Origin: Algorimicrobium hallyeonense
GTDB lineage: Bacteria; Bacteroidota; Bacteroidia; Flavobacteriales; Flavobacteriaceae
Assembly (NCBI RefSeq): GCF_042657385.1
Contig: NZ_JBHSLA010000003.1
Span: forward strand, 372,001-436,000
Length of the DNA stretch: 64,000 nucleotides
Reading direction: 5' to 3'
Shown: in pieces, positions 37,301 through 46,000 of the stretch
Layout of the letters: the number at the start of each line of letters is the position of its first letter
Numbering within the stretch: the stretch's first letter is position 1
Position numbers and translations under genes: made by a program
The notes under the pieces: generated by a model
What the model saw: only the letters and a program-made list of their open reading frames with translations
Databases searched by the model: none
What the model was told of the DNA's origin: nothing

Positions 37301-38038
37301 TGCTTTCAGTGAAATAACAGAATCAAATTCTTTTATTTGGTAAAAATCAGGTTTTTCAGCCGTTTTAGGTGCAAACTGTTCTACTCGTGGGCCTTTTACA
37401 AAAGCCACGTTATCTTTATATGCTGAAACAATGGAGTTTGGATGTTGTTTAGATGTTTCTTTTATTAATTTAAAAAGTGAGCTTGGTTTTTCTTCACCAT
37501 CAATTACAAAAGTGCCATTGAAGATTTTATGGCGACAATGCTCCGAATTTACTTGCGAAAAACCAAAAACTTCAGAATCGGTTAATGGTCTGCCTATTTT
37601 TTTTGAAACGCCTTCTAGGTATGCTATCTCTTCATCATTTAAAGCGAGTCCTTCTTGTTGGTTGTAAGCCGAAATATTATCAATATTTAAAATAGCTTCT
37701 GGCTTAATATCAATAGAGAAAGAATCTTGATGTAACCCGTTGTATTTTTCCGAAATCATAGGATCATAATCCTTGAAATCTTCATCAGTTGCTTGAAACT
37801 CTTCAATACGGATAATACCTTCAATACCCATGTTTTGCGTGATTTCCACAGCATTGGTACTCCAAGGTGTAATCATGGCAGCGCGAGGTCCAACAAAAAA
37901 AGCATCTAGAGATGCTTGTTCTATTTTTGGTTGGTTGCCAAATAACCACACTAATTTAGATATGGTTTCGGTTGATAATTCTTTTGTTGCTTGAACAGCA
38001 AATATTTTACTGTTTTGGTTTCCGAAGAAATGAATCAT
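34349..38038 (-). CDS. purL: Phosphoribosylformylglycinamidine synthase (large single-chain PurL)
   Basis: 1229 residues, the long form found in Gammaproteobacteria, Bacteroidota and eukaryotes, which carries its own glutaminase. The N-terminal PurS-like region is followed by two AIRS-type halves (for example KAETHNFPTTVEPFNGAATG and GKDSLSMKQKY) and a C-terminal class I glutamine amidotransferase (nucleophile Cys in VGICNGAQL, His in WISHGEGKF). It makes formylglycinamidine ribonucleotide in purine synthesis. Separate purQ and purS are therefore not needed. Candidate -7 box at 38091-38098. Confidence 0.97.
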   Translation of the reverse strand: MIHFFGNQNSKIFAVQATKELSTETISKLVWLFGNQPKIEQASLDAFFVGPRAAMITPWSTNAVEITQNMGIEGIIRIEEFQATDEDFKDYDPMISEKYNGLHQDSFSIDIKPEAILNIDNISAYNQQEGLALNDEEIAYLEGVSKKIGRPLTDSEVFGFSQVNSEHCRHKIFNGTFVIDGEEKPSSLFKLIKETSKQHPNSIVSAYKDNVAFVKGPRVEQFAPKTAEKPDFYQIKEFDSVISLKAETHNFPTTVEPFNGAATGSGGEIRDRLAGGKGSLPLAGTAVYMTAYSRLEEKRFWEEKMEARPWLYQTPMDILIKASNGASDFGNKFGQPLICGSVLTFEHEENTASSNAKARKLGYDKVIMQAGGIGYGKADQAIKDTPKEGDKIVILGGENYRIGMGGAAVSSADTGEFASGIELNAVQRSNPEMQKRAANAVRGMVESDENFIVSIHDHGAGGHLNCLSELVEDTGGKIDLDKLPVGDPTLSAKEIIGNESQERMGLVISDKHIETLQKIAERERSPMYTVGDVTGDDRFTFESKTTGEKPMDLALADMFGSSPKTIMTDNTVVRKYKNPRYKSKNVLIYLDQVLQLEAVACKDWLTNKVDRCVGGKVAKQQCAGPLQLPLNNCGVMALDYKGKEGIATSVGHAPISGLISPKAGSRNAITESLTNIIWAPLKDGLESVSLSANWMWPCKNEGEDARLYEAVEAVSEFAIDLGINVPTGKDSLSMKQKYPNEDVISPGTVIISAAGNCNDITKVVEPVFQKNAGNIYYINISQDDFKLGGSSFNQTLNAIGNETPDVTNPEFVKTVFNTIQDLIKADKIVAGHDVASGGLITTLLEMCFADVNLGAELNLTDLAETDSIKLCFSENTGIVFQAADVSIEQILTDANIEFFNIGTVQESDVLSIINDDEVFTLTISRLRDVWYKTSFLLDQKQTANGLAQDRFDNYKNQPLLYIFPKHFIGKLPAIQNASEESRPKAAILREKGSNSEREMANAMYLAGFDVKDVHMTDLISGRETLEDIQFIGAVGGFSNSDVLGSAKGWAGAFKYNEKANTALKNFFKREDTLSVGICNGAQLWMELELVNPDHDTHGKLTYNNSKKHESSFTSVEIQKNNSVMLSSLEGCKLGVWISHGEGKFSLPNKEKDYNIVAKYGYEGYPANPNGSDFNTAMMCDKTGRHLVTMPHIERSTFQWNWANYPEGRKDEVSPWLEAFENAKNWIMNK

Positions 38039-38090
38039 TATGTATGAGTTATAGTTGCCTTTCTATTCGTCTGGCAGGTTGTTTAAAATG

Positions 38091-38098
38091 CAAATTTA
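38091..38098 (-). promoter_or_regulatory. -7 element of purL
   Basis: Minus strand TAAATTTG, an exact TAnnTTTG match 52 bases upstream of the purL ATG. Confidence 0.5.
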
Positions 38099-38170
38099 CT
38101 TTTTTTCAACGTAATAATTACTATTTCTATTATTGAAAATGCCGAGTTATCCACGCTGTTATTAACCATA

Positions 38171-38199
38171 AAAAAAGCGACTTGTTAAAGTCGCTTTTT
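38171..38199 (-). terminator. Terminator of the endonuclease gene
   Basis: AAAAAGCGACTT (38172-38183) / AAGTCGCTTTTT (38188-38199), perfect 12-bp stem, loop GTTA, T-tract on the minus strand. Confidence 0.95.
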
Positions 38200-38203
38200 G
38201 AAA

Positions 38204-40045
38204 TTATTTTTTAATGAGCTTTTTGCTTATTGAAGTTTCATTTTGTTTAATCTGCACAATGTACATACCACTACTTAACTGTTCGGTATTAATTATGTCC
38301 GATTTGTAGATAACTTTAGAGATTACCTTTTTACCAAGTACATTATAAATGTCTATTTGCGTTTGGTTCGGGTAATTTAAGTTAATGTTTAAACTGTTTT
38401 TTACAGGGTTAGGGTACATATTAATGTTCGAAATCGTAAAATCGTCCGTGCTTAAATTCGTATAACATGTCCAAGATAAATCATCGAAAGCAACCCTATT
38501 ACTAGGACCACTATTATCATCAATAACAATTGAAACAGAACCTTCAATATTTATATTTGGAATAGTAATAGTTTGTGCAACATCTTGATCGCCATAAGGA
38601 ATAGTGCCTACAATTGTATTATTCACTTTTAAATTGAACGTTCCACTTGTACCTCCAAATACACGTTTTGTGGTTACGGTAAAACTACCTATACCTCCAG
38701 TTGTAGTTGGAGCTGTGAGGCTTCCGTCTCTAATAGTTATAGCTCTATTGGTAATAGTTTGATCTGTTCTGGCTTCAGTTGCCGTCCAGTCGCCACCATT
38801 GTCACCTGTCCAGATTCTGGTAAGGTAATTACCAGCGTTTGCAGGAATACTCTCAAACGTTTCAGCCATGCAATTAACACCCACACCATTATCTGTTGTA
38901 GTTTCGCAAGCTTGGTTACTAAAACCTGATTCATTTCCTGCTGCATCTTTGGCTTTAATTGTAAAGCAATAGTAGGTGTCTGGTGTTAAACCAGGAACTG
39001 TAAAATTAGTGCCCGATGTATTAAAGGAATTAATGCCTTCAACATAAATATCGTAAGAAGTAACGGCAACATTATCAGTTGCAGCGGTCCAGTTTAAATC
39101 AATAGTATTATCGGTTGGATTAGATGCAATTAAGTTAGTAGGCATGGAAGGTGCTTCTGTATCTGGCGTTGGGTTCCAGATAGCATTTACATATTCAGGA
39201 TGATCTACAAACGGGTTTCTATTAGATTGGTGGTTATAGAAAATATTATTATTTCTATCAATTTCTTTTTGGGAAACCGGATCCATAGCGTGCCATTGTA
39301 ATAATATATTTAAGAAGGTTTCTTCAAAAACCACATCAGATGTCCCATTGAACATGGCGTAACCTCCCCAACCCGCAACTTGATCTTCATAACGGGTTGC
39401 AAAATAGAAATGAATACGAGCAATATCGCCTTTAAATTCATCAATTGGTTCAAAAACAGTTCCTGAATATCCTGCAGAATAGCCACTATTTAAATTTCCA
39501 CCTAATTTGGAGCCGTTTTGTGTTGGATTTGTAATACCATTTTGGTTTGTTAAGTTGGAATCATCCACTCTTCCAAACGGAAAACTACCTCTAAATCCAT
39601 TAACACGGCCATCAGTTGGTAGTAACTCATGTGCATCACTGCGCATTGGCGTTTGCTCATTAAAAACAGATTGCGGAATTACGTGCTCTTTATTGTAACA
39701 GTCACCTTCACTATTATAACTGCCACATTCGTCAGTTCCTGGTGTAAATGTGTATGGGTCTGGGCCATTAGGGTTTTCAGAATATGGGTCTAAAATAGTA
39801 TTACTTCCCACTTCATAATAATTATCTAATTCATAAGTAGAAATAAAACCATCCATAGCATTGTAGCCTTGGTCATTATGGTAATACTCTGGTGTTAAAC
39901 CGTCATCTGCAGTGTTAATTATGCGTTTTAATTGGGTTTTGAGCGTGTATCCTGTGCCAGTAGCTGAATTGTAATAATTAGTTGGAATCTGTGCAAAAGC
40001 AACGGTGCTTATTAATAAAACGAGTAGGGTGTAAAGTTTTTTCAT
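38204..40045 (-). CDS. Secreted endonuclease I with fibronectin III and T9SS sorting domain
   Basis: 613 residues. Signal peptide ending at VAFA; endonuclease I (His-Me finger) domain about 25-285 with EHVIPQSVF, SDAHELLPTDGRVNG and NRNPFVDHPEY; fibronectin III domain about 297-385 (PSMPTNLIASNPTDNTIDL); an unnamed beta-rich region about 390-525; C-terminal T9SS type A domain from about 540 (NMYPNPVKNSLNINL, ending ISKKLIKK). It would degrade extracellular DNA for nutrient gain. Modular build is common in flavobacterial nucleases. Confidence 0.93.
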   Translation of the reverse strand: MKKLYTLLVLLISTVAFAQIPTNYYNSATGTGYTLKTQLKRIINTADDGLTPEYYHNDQGYNAMDGFISTYELDNYYEVGSNTILDPYSENPNGPDPYTFTPGTDECGSYNSEGDCYNKEHVIPQSVFNEQTPMRSDAHELLPTDGRVNGFRGSFPFGRVDDSNLTNQNGITNPTQNGSKLGGNLNSGYSAGYSGTVFEPIDEFKGDIARIHFYFATRYEDQVAGWGGYAMFNGTSDVVFEETFLNILLQWHAMDPVSQKEIDRNNNIFYNHQSNRNPFVDHPEYVNAIWNPTPDTEAPSMPTNLIASNPTDNTIDLNWTAATDNVAVTSYDIYVEGINSFNTSGTNFTVPGLTPDTYYCFTIKAKDAAGNESGFSNQACETTTDNGVGVNCMAETFESIPANAGNYLTRIWTGDNGGDWTATEARTDQTITNRAITIRDGSLTAPTTTGGIGSFTVTTKRVFGGTSGTFNLKVNNTIVGTIPYGDQDVAQTITIPNINIEGSVSIVIDDNSGPSNRVAFDDLSWTCYTNLSTDDFTISNINMYPNPVKNSLNINLNYPNQTQIDIYNVLGKKVISKVIYKSDIINTEQLSSGMYIVQIKQNETSISKKLIKK

Positions 40046-40057
40046 GCTATTAATTTT

Positions 40058-41269
40058 TTATTTTTTTTGAAGTAAGGCCATATAAAATCCATCGAAACCA
40101 GTTTTCGAAGCTAATACTTTATTCTCTTTTACAAATGTAAAATCTTTTCCAGCTTCGGAAGCTAAAAATGTTTTAACTTGATTCTGATTTTCAGAAGGTA
40201 AAATGGAGCAGGTGGCATAAACCATTTGTCCACCAGGCTTTACAATTCGGGAGTACTGTTGAAGAATTTCTTGTTGAGTGATTTTTATTTTATCTAAAAA
40301 TGCGGGTTCCAATTTCCATTTCGCATCGGGGTTTCTTCGTAAAACGCCTAAACCTGAACAGGGTGCATCAATTAAAACACGATCGGCTTTATCATATAGT
40401 TTTTTAATGACTTTCGTGGAATCAATATGTCTTGGTTCAATATTGTGAGCGCCATTTCGTTTGGCACGACGTTTTAGTTCATTTAGTTTATTGGCATAAA
40501 TATCTAATGCAATAATTTGCCCTTTATTTTCCATTAAGGATGCTATATGCAATGTTTTTCCTCCGGCGCCAGCGCAGGTGTCTACCACGCGCATTCCAGG
40601 CTCCACATTTAAAAATTCCGCAACTAGTTGAGATGATGCATCTTGCACCTCAAAATGTCCGTTTTTAAAGGCATCGGATGTAAACACATTGGCACGTTCT
40701 TTTAATCTTAAGGCGTTTGGGTGGTCTTTGATGAATTCTGTGTCAATCTCTAAATCGAATAATTCAGCTTGTAGTTTTTCCTTGGTTGTTTTAAGTGTAT
40801 TAACACGCAAAACAACATCTGCTTGCTCATTTAAAGCAGCAATTTCTTTAGTCCACGCCGCTTCGCCTAATTCTTTAACGCCTAACTCATCCATCCAATC
40901 TGGAATAGATTCTTTAAATTTTCTAATTTTAGACAATTCATCAAAACGGCCTTTAATTTTACGTGAAGGTGTGTTTTCAAAATATTTCCAATCGGGTAAT
41001 TTAATACCTCTTAAAGTTGCCCATACGGCAAAAACACGCCATAAATCTTCACGGCTATACGGTTCTTTTACCTCTGCGATTTCAGAATATAAGCGTTTCC
41101 ACCTTACAATGTCGTAGGTTGTTTCTGCTACAAAACCACGATCGCGACTTCCCCAACGTTTATCGCGTTTTAATAATTGCTGTATGACTTTATCAGCATA
41201 TTTCCCTTCATTAAATATTAGTGTTAAACCATCTATAACGGCAAAACATAAGTTTCTGTGTAATCGCAT
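40058..41269 (-). CDS. RsmB/NOP-family RNA (cytosine-5) methyltransferase
   Basis: 403 residues. An N-terminal NusB-like helical region is followed by the Rossmann methyltransferase core: SAM motif DTCAGAGGKTLHIASL, motif IV DAPCSGLGVLRRNPDAKW and motif VI YATCSILPSENQ, with both cysteines of the RsmB/NOP mechanism present. It probably methylates a cytosine of 16S rRNA; the exact site cannot be told from sequence. It starts 158 bases from the divergent lipoprotein gene, with a -7 box candidate at 41346-41353. Confidence 0.92.
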   Translation of the reverse strand: MRLHRNLCFAVIDGLTLIFNEGKYADKVIQQLLKRDKRWGSRDRGFVAETTYDIVRWKRLYSEIAEVKEPYSREDLWRVFAVWATLRGIKLPDWKYFENTPSRKIKGRFDELSKIRKFKESIPDWMDELGVKELGEAAWTKEIAALNEQADVVLRVNTLKTTKEKLQAELFDLEIDTEFIKDHPNALRLKERANVFTSDAFKNGHFEVQDASSQLVAEFLNVEPGMRVVDTCAGAGGKTLHIASLMENKGQIIALDIYANKLNELKRRAKRNGAHNIEPRHIDSTKVIKKLYDKADRVLIDAPCSGLGVLRRNPDAKWKLEPAFLDKIKITQQEILQQYSRIVKPGGQMVYATCSILPSENQNQVKTFLASEAGKDFTFVKENKVLASKTGFDGFYMALLQKK

Positions 41270-41345
41270 TCTGTATATATGTATTGCATTCCGAAACTGT
41301 TTTCTAAAACGTTTCCAAAATACTTTTTAGTTATTTAAAAGCATG

Positions 41346-41353
41346 CAAAGGTA
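41346..41353 (-). promoter_or_regulatory. -7 element of the methyltransferase gene
   Basis: Minus strand TACCTTTG matches TAnnTTTG, 76 bases upstream of the ATG at 41269. Confidence 0.4.
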
Positions 41354-41427
41354 CACAAAGTTTATTTCTTTAGAAGTTTATCTAAATATTCGTTTAGCTT
41401 TTCTATTTTTATACAAAATAACTCATC

Positions 41428-42480
41428 ATGAAAAATTTGTTTCTAGTTTTAATAGTACTAACAATTGTGGCTTGTAAGAATGATTCAAAAAAATATACGT
41501 TGCCTATTTCAAGCGTTGAAATTGAAACAATATTAGAAGATTCTACCTTGAGTATTCGTGCTTTACAGATACTAGATTCTAAAAGCTTGGCCTTTGGCGC
41601 AAATAATAATACCTATGGGTTATGTGATATGGAGTCCAATAAATGGTTAATTTCAGAACAGACTCATGACTCATTAAATTTAGAGTTTCGAGCAATAGGG
41701 AATAATTCTGAAGATTTTTTTATGTTGAATGTAGGAAATCCCGCATTAATGTTTAAAACATCTAATTCAGGAATTATGGAATTAGTATATAAAGAGGTTC
41801 ATGAGAAGGTGTTTTATGATGCTATGGCATTTTGGAATAAACAAGAAGGTATTGCCATTGGTGATGCTACAGATAATTGTTTAAGTATTATTATTACCAG
41901 AGATGGTGGGAATACATGGCAAAAAATTCCGTGTGATAAGTTGCCAGATGCAAGTAATGGTTCTGCGGCATTTGCTGCGAGTAATACCAACATTGTGGTA
42001 AAAGGGTCAAAGGCCTGGGTTGCAACAGGTGGGAAGGTAAGTACGGTATTATATTCTGGAGATAAAGGTGAAACATGGGAAGTTTTTCAGACACCTGTTA
42101 TTCAAGGATTAGAGACTACAGGTATGTATTCTATTGATTTTTACGATGACATGATTGGTTTTGCTATTGGTGGTGATTACACCAAGCCTGACAATAATTC
42201 AGCGAATAAAATTAGAACAATAGATGGCGGAAAAACATGGGAATTAGTTGCTGAAAACAAAGAACCTGGTTATCGCAGTTGTGTCCAGTATATTCCAAAT
42301 AGTGACGGTAAAGAATTGCTAGCTATTGGATTTAAAGGCATGGATTATTCCAATGATAATGGTACAACATGGACACACCTGTCAGACGAAGGATTTTATT
42401 CCATTCGTTTTTTAAATGACAGTGTTGCTTATGCATCTGGACAAGGCAGGGTTAGTAAACTTCTTTTTAAACGAAACTAA
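41428..42480 (+). CDS. Asp-box / YCF48-like beta-propeller lipoprotein
   Basis: 350 residues. Lipobox TIVAC (Cys16). At least four Asp-box motifs (TRDGGNTW, SGDKGETW, TIDGGKTW, SNDNGTTW) mark a single beta-propeller like that of YCF48/HCF136. In Bacteroidota these are annotated as oxidoreductase or sialidase-like, without good evidence of activity. No neuraminidase catalytic triad can be recognised. It stands alone, divergent from the methyltransferase and convergent to the Spy-like gene. Confidence 0.82.
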   Translation: MKNLFLVLIVLTIVACKNDSKKYTLPISSVEIETILEDSTLSIRALQILDSKSLAFGANNNTYGLCDMESNKWLISEQTHDSLNLEFRAIGNNSEDFFMLNVGNPALMFKTSNSGIMELVYKEVHEKVFYDAMAFWNKQEGIAIGDATDNCLSIIITRDGGNTWQKIPCDKLPDASNGSAAFAASNTNIVVKGSKAWVATGGKVSTVLYSGDKGETWEVFQTPVIQGLETTGMYSIDFYDDMIGFAIGGDYTKPDNNSANKIRTIDGGKTWELVAENKEPGYRSCVQYIPNSDGKELLAIGFKGMDYSNDNGTTWTHLSDEGFYSIRFLNDSVAYASGQGRVSKLLFKRN

Positions 42481-42481
42481 T

Positions 42482-42511
42482 AAAAAAAGCAGCCAACTGG
42501 CTGCTTTTTTT
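42482..42511. terminator. Bidirectional terminator
   Basis: AAAAAAAGCAGCC (42482-42494) / GGCTGCTTTTTTT (42499-42511), loop AACT, perfect. It lies between convergent genes. Confidence 0.95.
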
Positions 42512-42512
42512 A

Positions 42513-42962
42513 TTAAGGCGTGTTTTTGGACTTTCCGTGTCGGTTTTTATATTCTTCAAACATTTTACGTTTAAAATCATCTTCTACTTTTTTTAGTAAA
42601 ACAACTTTTTTAGCCGGTAAAACGGTTTGTAAGTCTTTCATGTATTTCTGATAAGACTGATATCTTTTCTCGTAAAGCAATTCCATTTCCTTAATTAAAC
42701 TTTTGGCGTTGCTTTCCGTTAAATTTTCCATATCTACATCTTTTCGCCTATCAGATACGTCGTGGCGAAGTTTATTGTGATCTTCCTCAAACTTATTATA
42801 TATAGGCCAGAATTTCTGTGCTTCGGTTTGGGTCAAATTTAATTTTTCTGTGATATAAGCTACTTTTAAGGTTTTAATTTTTTCATGATGGGCATCACGA
42901 TTTTGTGAAAAGCCAACTGTGCTATACAATACAGTTGCTAATATTAAAATTGTCTGTTTCAT
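42513..42962 (-). CDS. Spy/CpxP-like periplasmic protein of the ECF operon
   Basis: 149 residues from the ATG at 42962; an ATG at 42986 in frame adds 8 residues before a clean signal peptide (MKQTILILATVLYSTVGFSQ), so 42962 is preferred. The mature protein is helical and charged, with an LTQTEAQKFWPIY motif like the LTxxQ repeats of Spy/CpxP and a KRYQSYQKYMKDLQTVLP segment. Such proteins bind unfolded proteins or metals in the periplasm. Last gene of the sigma factor operon. Confidence 0.82.
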   Translation of the reverse strand: MKQTILILATVLYSTVGFSQNRDAHHEKIKTLKVAYITEKLNLTQTEAQKFWPIYNKFEEDHNKLRHDVSDRRKDVDMENLTESNAKSLIKEMELLYEKRYQSYQKYMKDLQTVLPAKKVVLLKKVEDDFKRKMFEEYKNRHGKSKNTP

Positions 42963-42978
42963 TTTGTATGTTTTAGTC

Positions 42979-43473
42979 TTATTCAAGGTCTTCTAATTCT
43001 GAATTGTTATACAAATAACTTTCTAATGACACATCGCTTAAAGCGTCTGTGTAAATAGCATCTTCAAAAGCTGAAGGATCAATAATAAGGTTGTTTAAGG
43101 TTGATGATTCATAATCATTTGAAAGGATATAATCTTCAATACTTTCGTTATCTAATGATGAAAAACTAACCGGTTTATTAAAATCTGGCAAACTTATCAC
43201 TAAAATGGCAATAGCAGCAATACTAGCAGCGTAGAGCCAGGTTTTTTTAGAGAAGAGCGAAATAACCTTTGTTTCCGTTTTTTCTTCTGAAACTATATCA
43301 AGTTTTGGCACTTGGAACGTTTCAAAATAATTTTCTGGTACCTTAAAACCCGATGCCTTACTTTGTTCCTTAAGAGCTATTTCACTTAAAAGTGTTTCCT
43401 CAAAATTCTTGAAGTAGTTATTTGGTGTTTTAAAACCTGTTTTTTTTATAGTATGTAATTTACTGTTTTTCAT
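42979..43473 (-). CDS. Single-pass membrane protein, candidate anti-sigma factor
   Basis: 164 residues. An N-terminal cytoplasmic part contains two copies of a short motif, GFKTPNNYFKNFEE (about 13-26) and GFKVPENYFETF (about 43-54), then one membrane helix (about 76-94) and an acidic periplasmic tail. It starts 31 bases after an ECF sigma gene, the usual place for an anti-sigma factor, but it lacks the HxxxCxxC zinc motif of common anti-sigma factors. Function as a sigma binder is inferred from position and topology. Confidence 0.78.
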   Translation of the reverse strand: MKNSKLHTIKKTGFKTPNNYFKNFEETLLSEIALKEQSKASGFKVPENYFETFQVPKLDIVSEEKTETKVISLFSKKTWLYAASIAAIAILVISLPDFNKPVSFSSLDNESIEDYILSNDYESSTLNNLIIDPSAFEDAIYTDALSDVSLESYLYNNSELEDLE

Positions 43474-43504
43474 TACTGTTTAGACTCAAATTTCTTAAAA
43501 AGGT

Positions 43505-44047
43505 TTAATCGTTCAGTAAGTAGTCCTCTACTTTTTTAACCGCAATGTGATATGATGCTTTTAAAGCGCCTTCACTAGTTTCTAAAATTTCAGACATGTC
43601 TTTGTATTTTAAATCTTGAAAGTACTTCATATTAAAAACGAGTTGTTGCTTTTCGGGTAACCTAGCAATAGCTCGCTGTAATTTTAGTTGAATATCATCT
43701 CCTTCAAAATACACATCAGCTTGTAAATTTGCTATTGCTAAATCCTGAACTTCCTCATTGGTAATTTGCATCTCTTTAGCGCGCTTATTTATAAATGTTA
43801 AGGCTTCATTAGTTGCAATCCGGTACATCCAAGAAAATAATTTGCTGTCACCTTTAAAGTTATCAATATTTCGATAAATTTTTATGAAGGTATTCTGCAG
43901 AACATCATCTGTATCGTCGTGCGATTTAACAAAATGACGAATATGCCAATATAGTCGCTCTTTGTATTGCGTTACCAAATCGTTGAAAGCGACATGACGT
44001 TTGCTTTCAGACTTTAAATCGGCTACTAATTGGGTTTCGGAATTCAC
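43505..44047 (-). CDS. ECF RNA polymerase sigma factor
   Basis: 180 residues with region 2 (about 30-95, including the DDVLQNTFIKIYRNIDNF motif and the WMYRIATNEAL segment) and region 4 (about 118-175, LPEKQQLVFNMKYFQDL and a helix-turn-helix). First gene of a three-gene operon with a membrane protein and a Spy-like protein, suggesting an envelope-stress response (inference). Confidence 0.93.
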   Translation of the reverse strand: MNSETQLVADLKSESKRHVAFNDLVTQYKERLYWHIRHFVKSHDDTDDVLQNTFIKIYRNIDNFKGDSKLFSWMYRIATNEALTFINKRAKEMQITNEEVQDLAIANLQADVYFEGDDIQLKLQRAIARLPEKQQLVFNMKYFQDLKYKDMSEILETSEGALKASYHIAVKKVEDYLLND

Positions 44048-44170
44048 AAATCGATTTTTACTTTAGACTAGCAGAAGGTAAAAAAGTTTAATGAGACTTT
44101 GTAAAAAAAACGATCATCTTCCGCGAACCGAAGGATTGGAACAGAAAATATAGCGTAAGAAGACTAGAAT

Positions 44171-46000
44171 CTACTCAAAACTTTGCATTTCTACCAACCT
44201 GCGGTACATGCCATTTTTGTCTATTAATTCGGAATGTGTTCCTTGTTCCACAATCTGACCATGTTGCATAACAACAATTAAATCGGCATTCTGAATAGTG
44301 GATAAACGGTGTGCAATAACAATAGATGTTCGGTTTTTCATCATGTTCTCAAGCGCCACTTGCACCAATCGTTCGCTTTCGGTATCTAAAGCTGAAGTGG
44401 CTTCATCCAGAATCATTATCGGTGGATTTTTAAGAACAGCTCTAGCTATACTTAAACGCTGCTTTTGTCCACCAGAAAAATTATTTCCAGCATCGCCAAC
44501 ATTGGTATTAATTCCATTGGGTAGCTCTTGAACAAACTCCCAAGCATTGGCTATTTTTAAAGCATCAATAACTTCCGTATCTGTAGCACCTGGTTTACCA
44601 ATTAATAGGTTGTTTTTTATAGAATCGTTAAATAAAATGGAATCTTGGGTTACTAATCCCATTTGGTCTCTTAAGGACTTTTTAGTCATGTTTTTTATAT
44701 CGATACCATCTATAGTAATATTGCCTTCATTTACATCATAAAATCGGGTAACCAAATTCGCAATAGTACTTTTACCACTACCAGATTGCCCAACAAGCGC
44801 CAAAGTTTTACCCTTTGCTACTTGCACGCTAAAGTTTTTTAGAACAAGATCATTATCGTATTTAAACGAAATATTATTGATAGAAACTTTATCTTTAAAA
44901 TCCTTGAAATCTATGGCATCAGGATTATCTTCCATGTTGTCTTCTTCATGTAGAATTTCGAAAACACGATCGGCAGCTGCCATTCCATTTTTAACTTTAT
45001 AACTGGCCTTACTAATAGCTTTTGCTGGCGTTAAAATACCGTAAGCAAGTAACATGAAACCTATAAATGTTGTACCTTCAATGACTTCATCAATAAGTAC
45101 TAATTTTCCACCGTACCATAGTAATACGGCTATGGTAATGATTCCTAAAATTTCGCTGATAGGACCAGCAAGGTTATTTTTAAGACCTATACTATTGGAT
45201 AATTTTAAAAGTTTACTTGCCGAGTTTCTGAAGTTTTCTTTAAAAAGCGGTTCTGCATTATAGCTTTTTACAATTTTTAAACCGGTTAAAGTTTCTTCAA
45301 CTATAGAAATTAATCTACCAGATTCTTGTTGGGCTGTTAAAGACTCGCTTTTAAGTCTTTTTCCAATTCTAGAAATTATAAATCCAGCAGTTGGAATAAA
45401 CACTAAAACAAAGAGTGATAAGCGCCAGTTTATATAAAACATGGTTCCTAAAGCAAAAATTATGTTTAAAGGCTCCCTTACTATTAATTCTAAAACAATA
45501 AATAAGGAATTTTGCATTTCGCCAATGTCACCTAAAATACGCGCCATGACATCTCCTTTTTGTCTTTTGGAGTAGAATTTTAATGGTAAATTAATAATAT
45601 TGTCATACATATCGTTACGCAAATCTGTTAACACACCATTTTTAAGAAACATAACATGTTGACTTGCTAGATAACCAAAAAGGTTTTTTAGTGCAAAAGT
45701 GCAAATAACAATGGCAATAACGATAACCAAAGCCATTTGGGCATTATTATCATCCAGATAACCGCTTATTTTGAAGTTTAACAAATCATTGGCGTAATTT
45801 TTTAAGTCGCCAATACCATTCCAAATTGGTGCTTCTGTTACTCTATTCGTTTTATCGAATAACACATTAAGCATAGGGATTAATGCTACAAAAGAAAGAG
45901 TTGTAAATAGGGCATTTAAGATATTAAAAATCACATTTAAAACAACGTGCTTTTTATAAGTCTTAATAAATGGTAATAGCTGGATTATTATTTTTTTCAT
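44171..46000 (-). CDS. ABC exporter, fused permease-ATPase (MsbA/MdlB-like)
   Basis: 609 residues: six-helix exporter domain (about 1-330) and nucleotide-binding domain with Walker A GQSGSGKST, signature FSGGQKQR, Walker B MILDEATSALD and H-loop IAHRLS. One half-transporter that would act as a homodimer. The substrate may be lipid A, another lipid or a drug; sequence does not decide. The phosphosugar mutase gene ends one base upstream on the same strand, so they are probably co-transcribed. Confidence 0.92.
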   Translation of the reverse strand: MKKIIIQLLPFIKTYKKHVVLNVIFNILNALFTTLSFVALIPMLNVLFDKTNRVTEAPIWNGIGDLKNYANDLLNFKISGYLDDNNAQMALVIVIAIVICTFALKNLFGYLASQHVMFLKNGVLTDLRNDMYDNIINLPLKFYSKRQKGDVMARILGDIGEMQNSLFIVLELIVREPLNIIFALGTMFYINWRLSLFVLVFIPTAGFIISRIGKRLKSESLTAQQESGRLISIVEETLTGLKIVKSYNAEPLFKENFRNSASKLLKLSNSIGLKNNLAGPISEILGIITIAVLLWYGGKLVLIDEVIEGTTFIGFMLLAYGILTPAKAISKASYKVKNGMAAADRVFEILHEEDNMEDNPDAIDFKDFKDKVSINNISFKYDNDLVLKNFSVQVAKGKTLALVGQSGSGKSTIANLVTRFYDVNEGNITIDGIDIKNMTKKSLRDQMGLVTQDSILFNDSIKNNLLIGKPGATDTEVIDALKIANAWEFVQELPNGINTNVGDAGNNFSGGQKQRLSIARAVLKNPPIMILDEATSALDTESERLVQVALENMMKNRTSIVIAHRLSTIQNADLIVVMQHGQIVEQGTHSELIDKNGMYRRLVEMQSFE

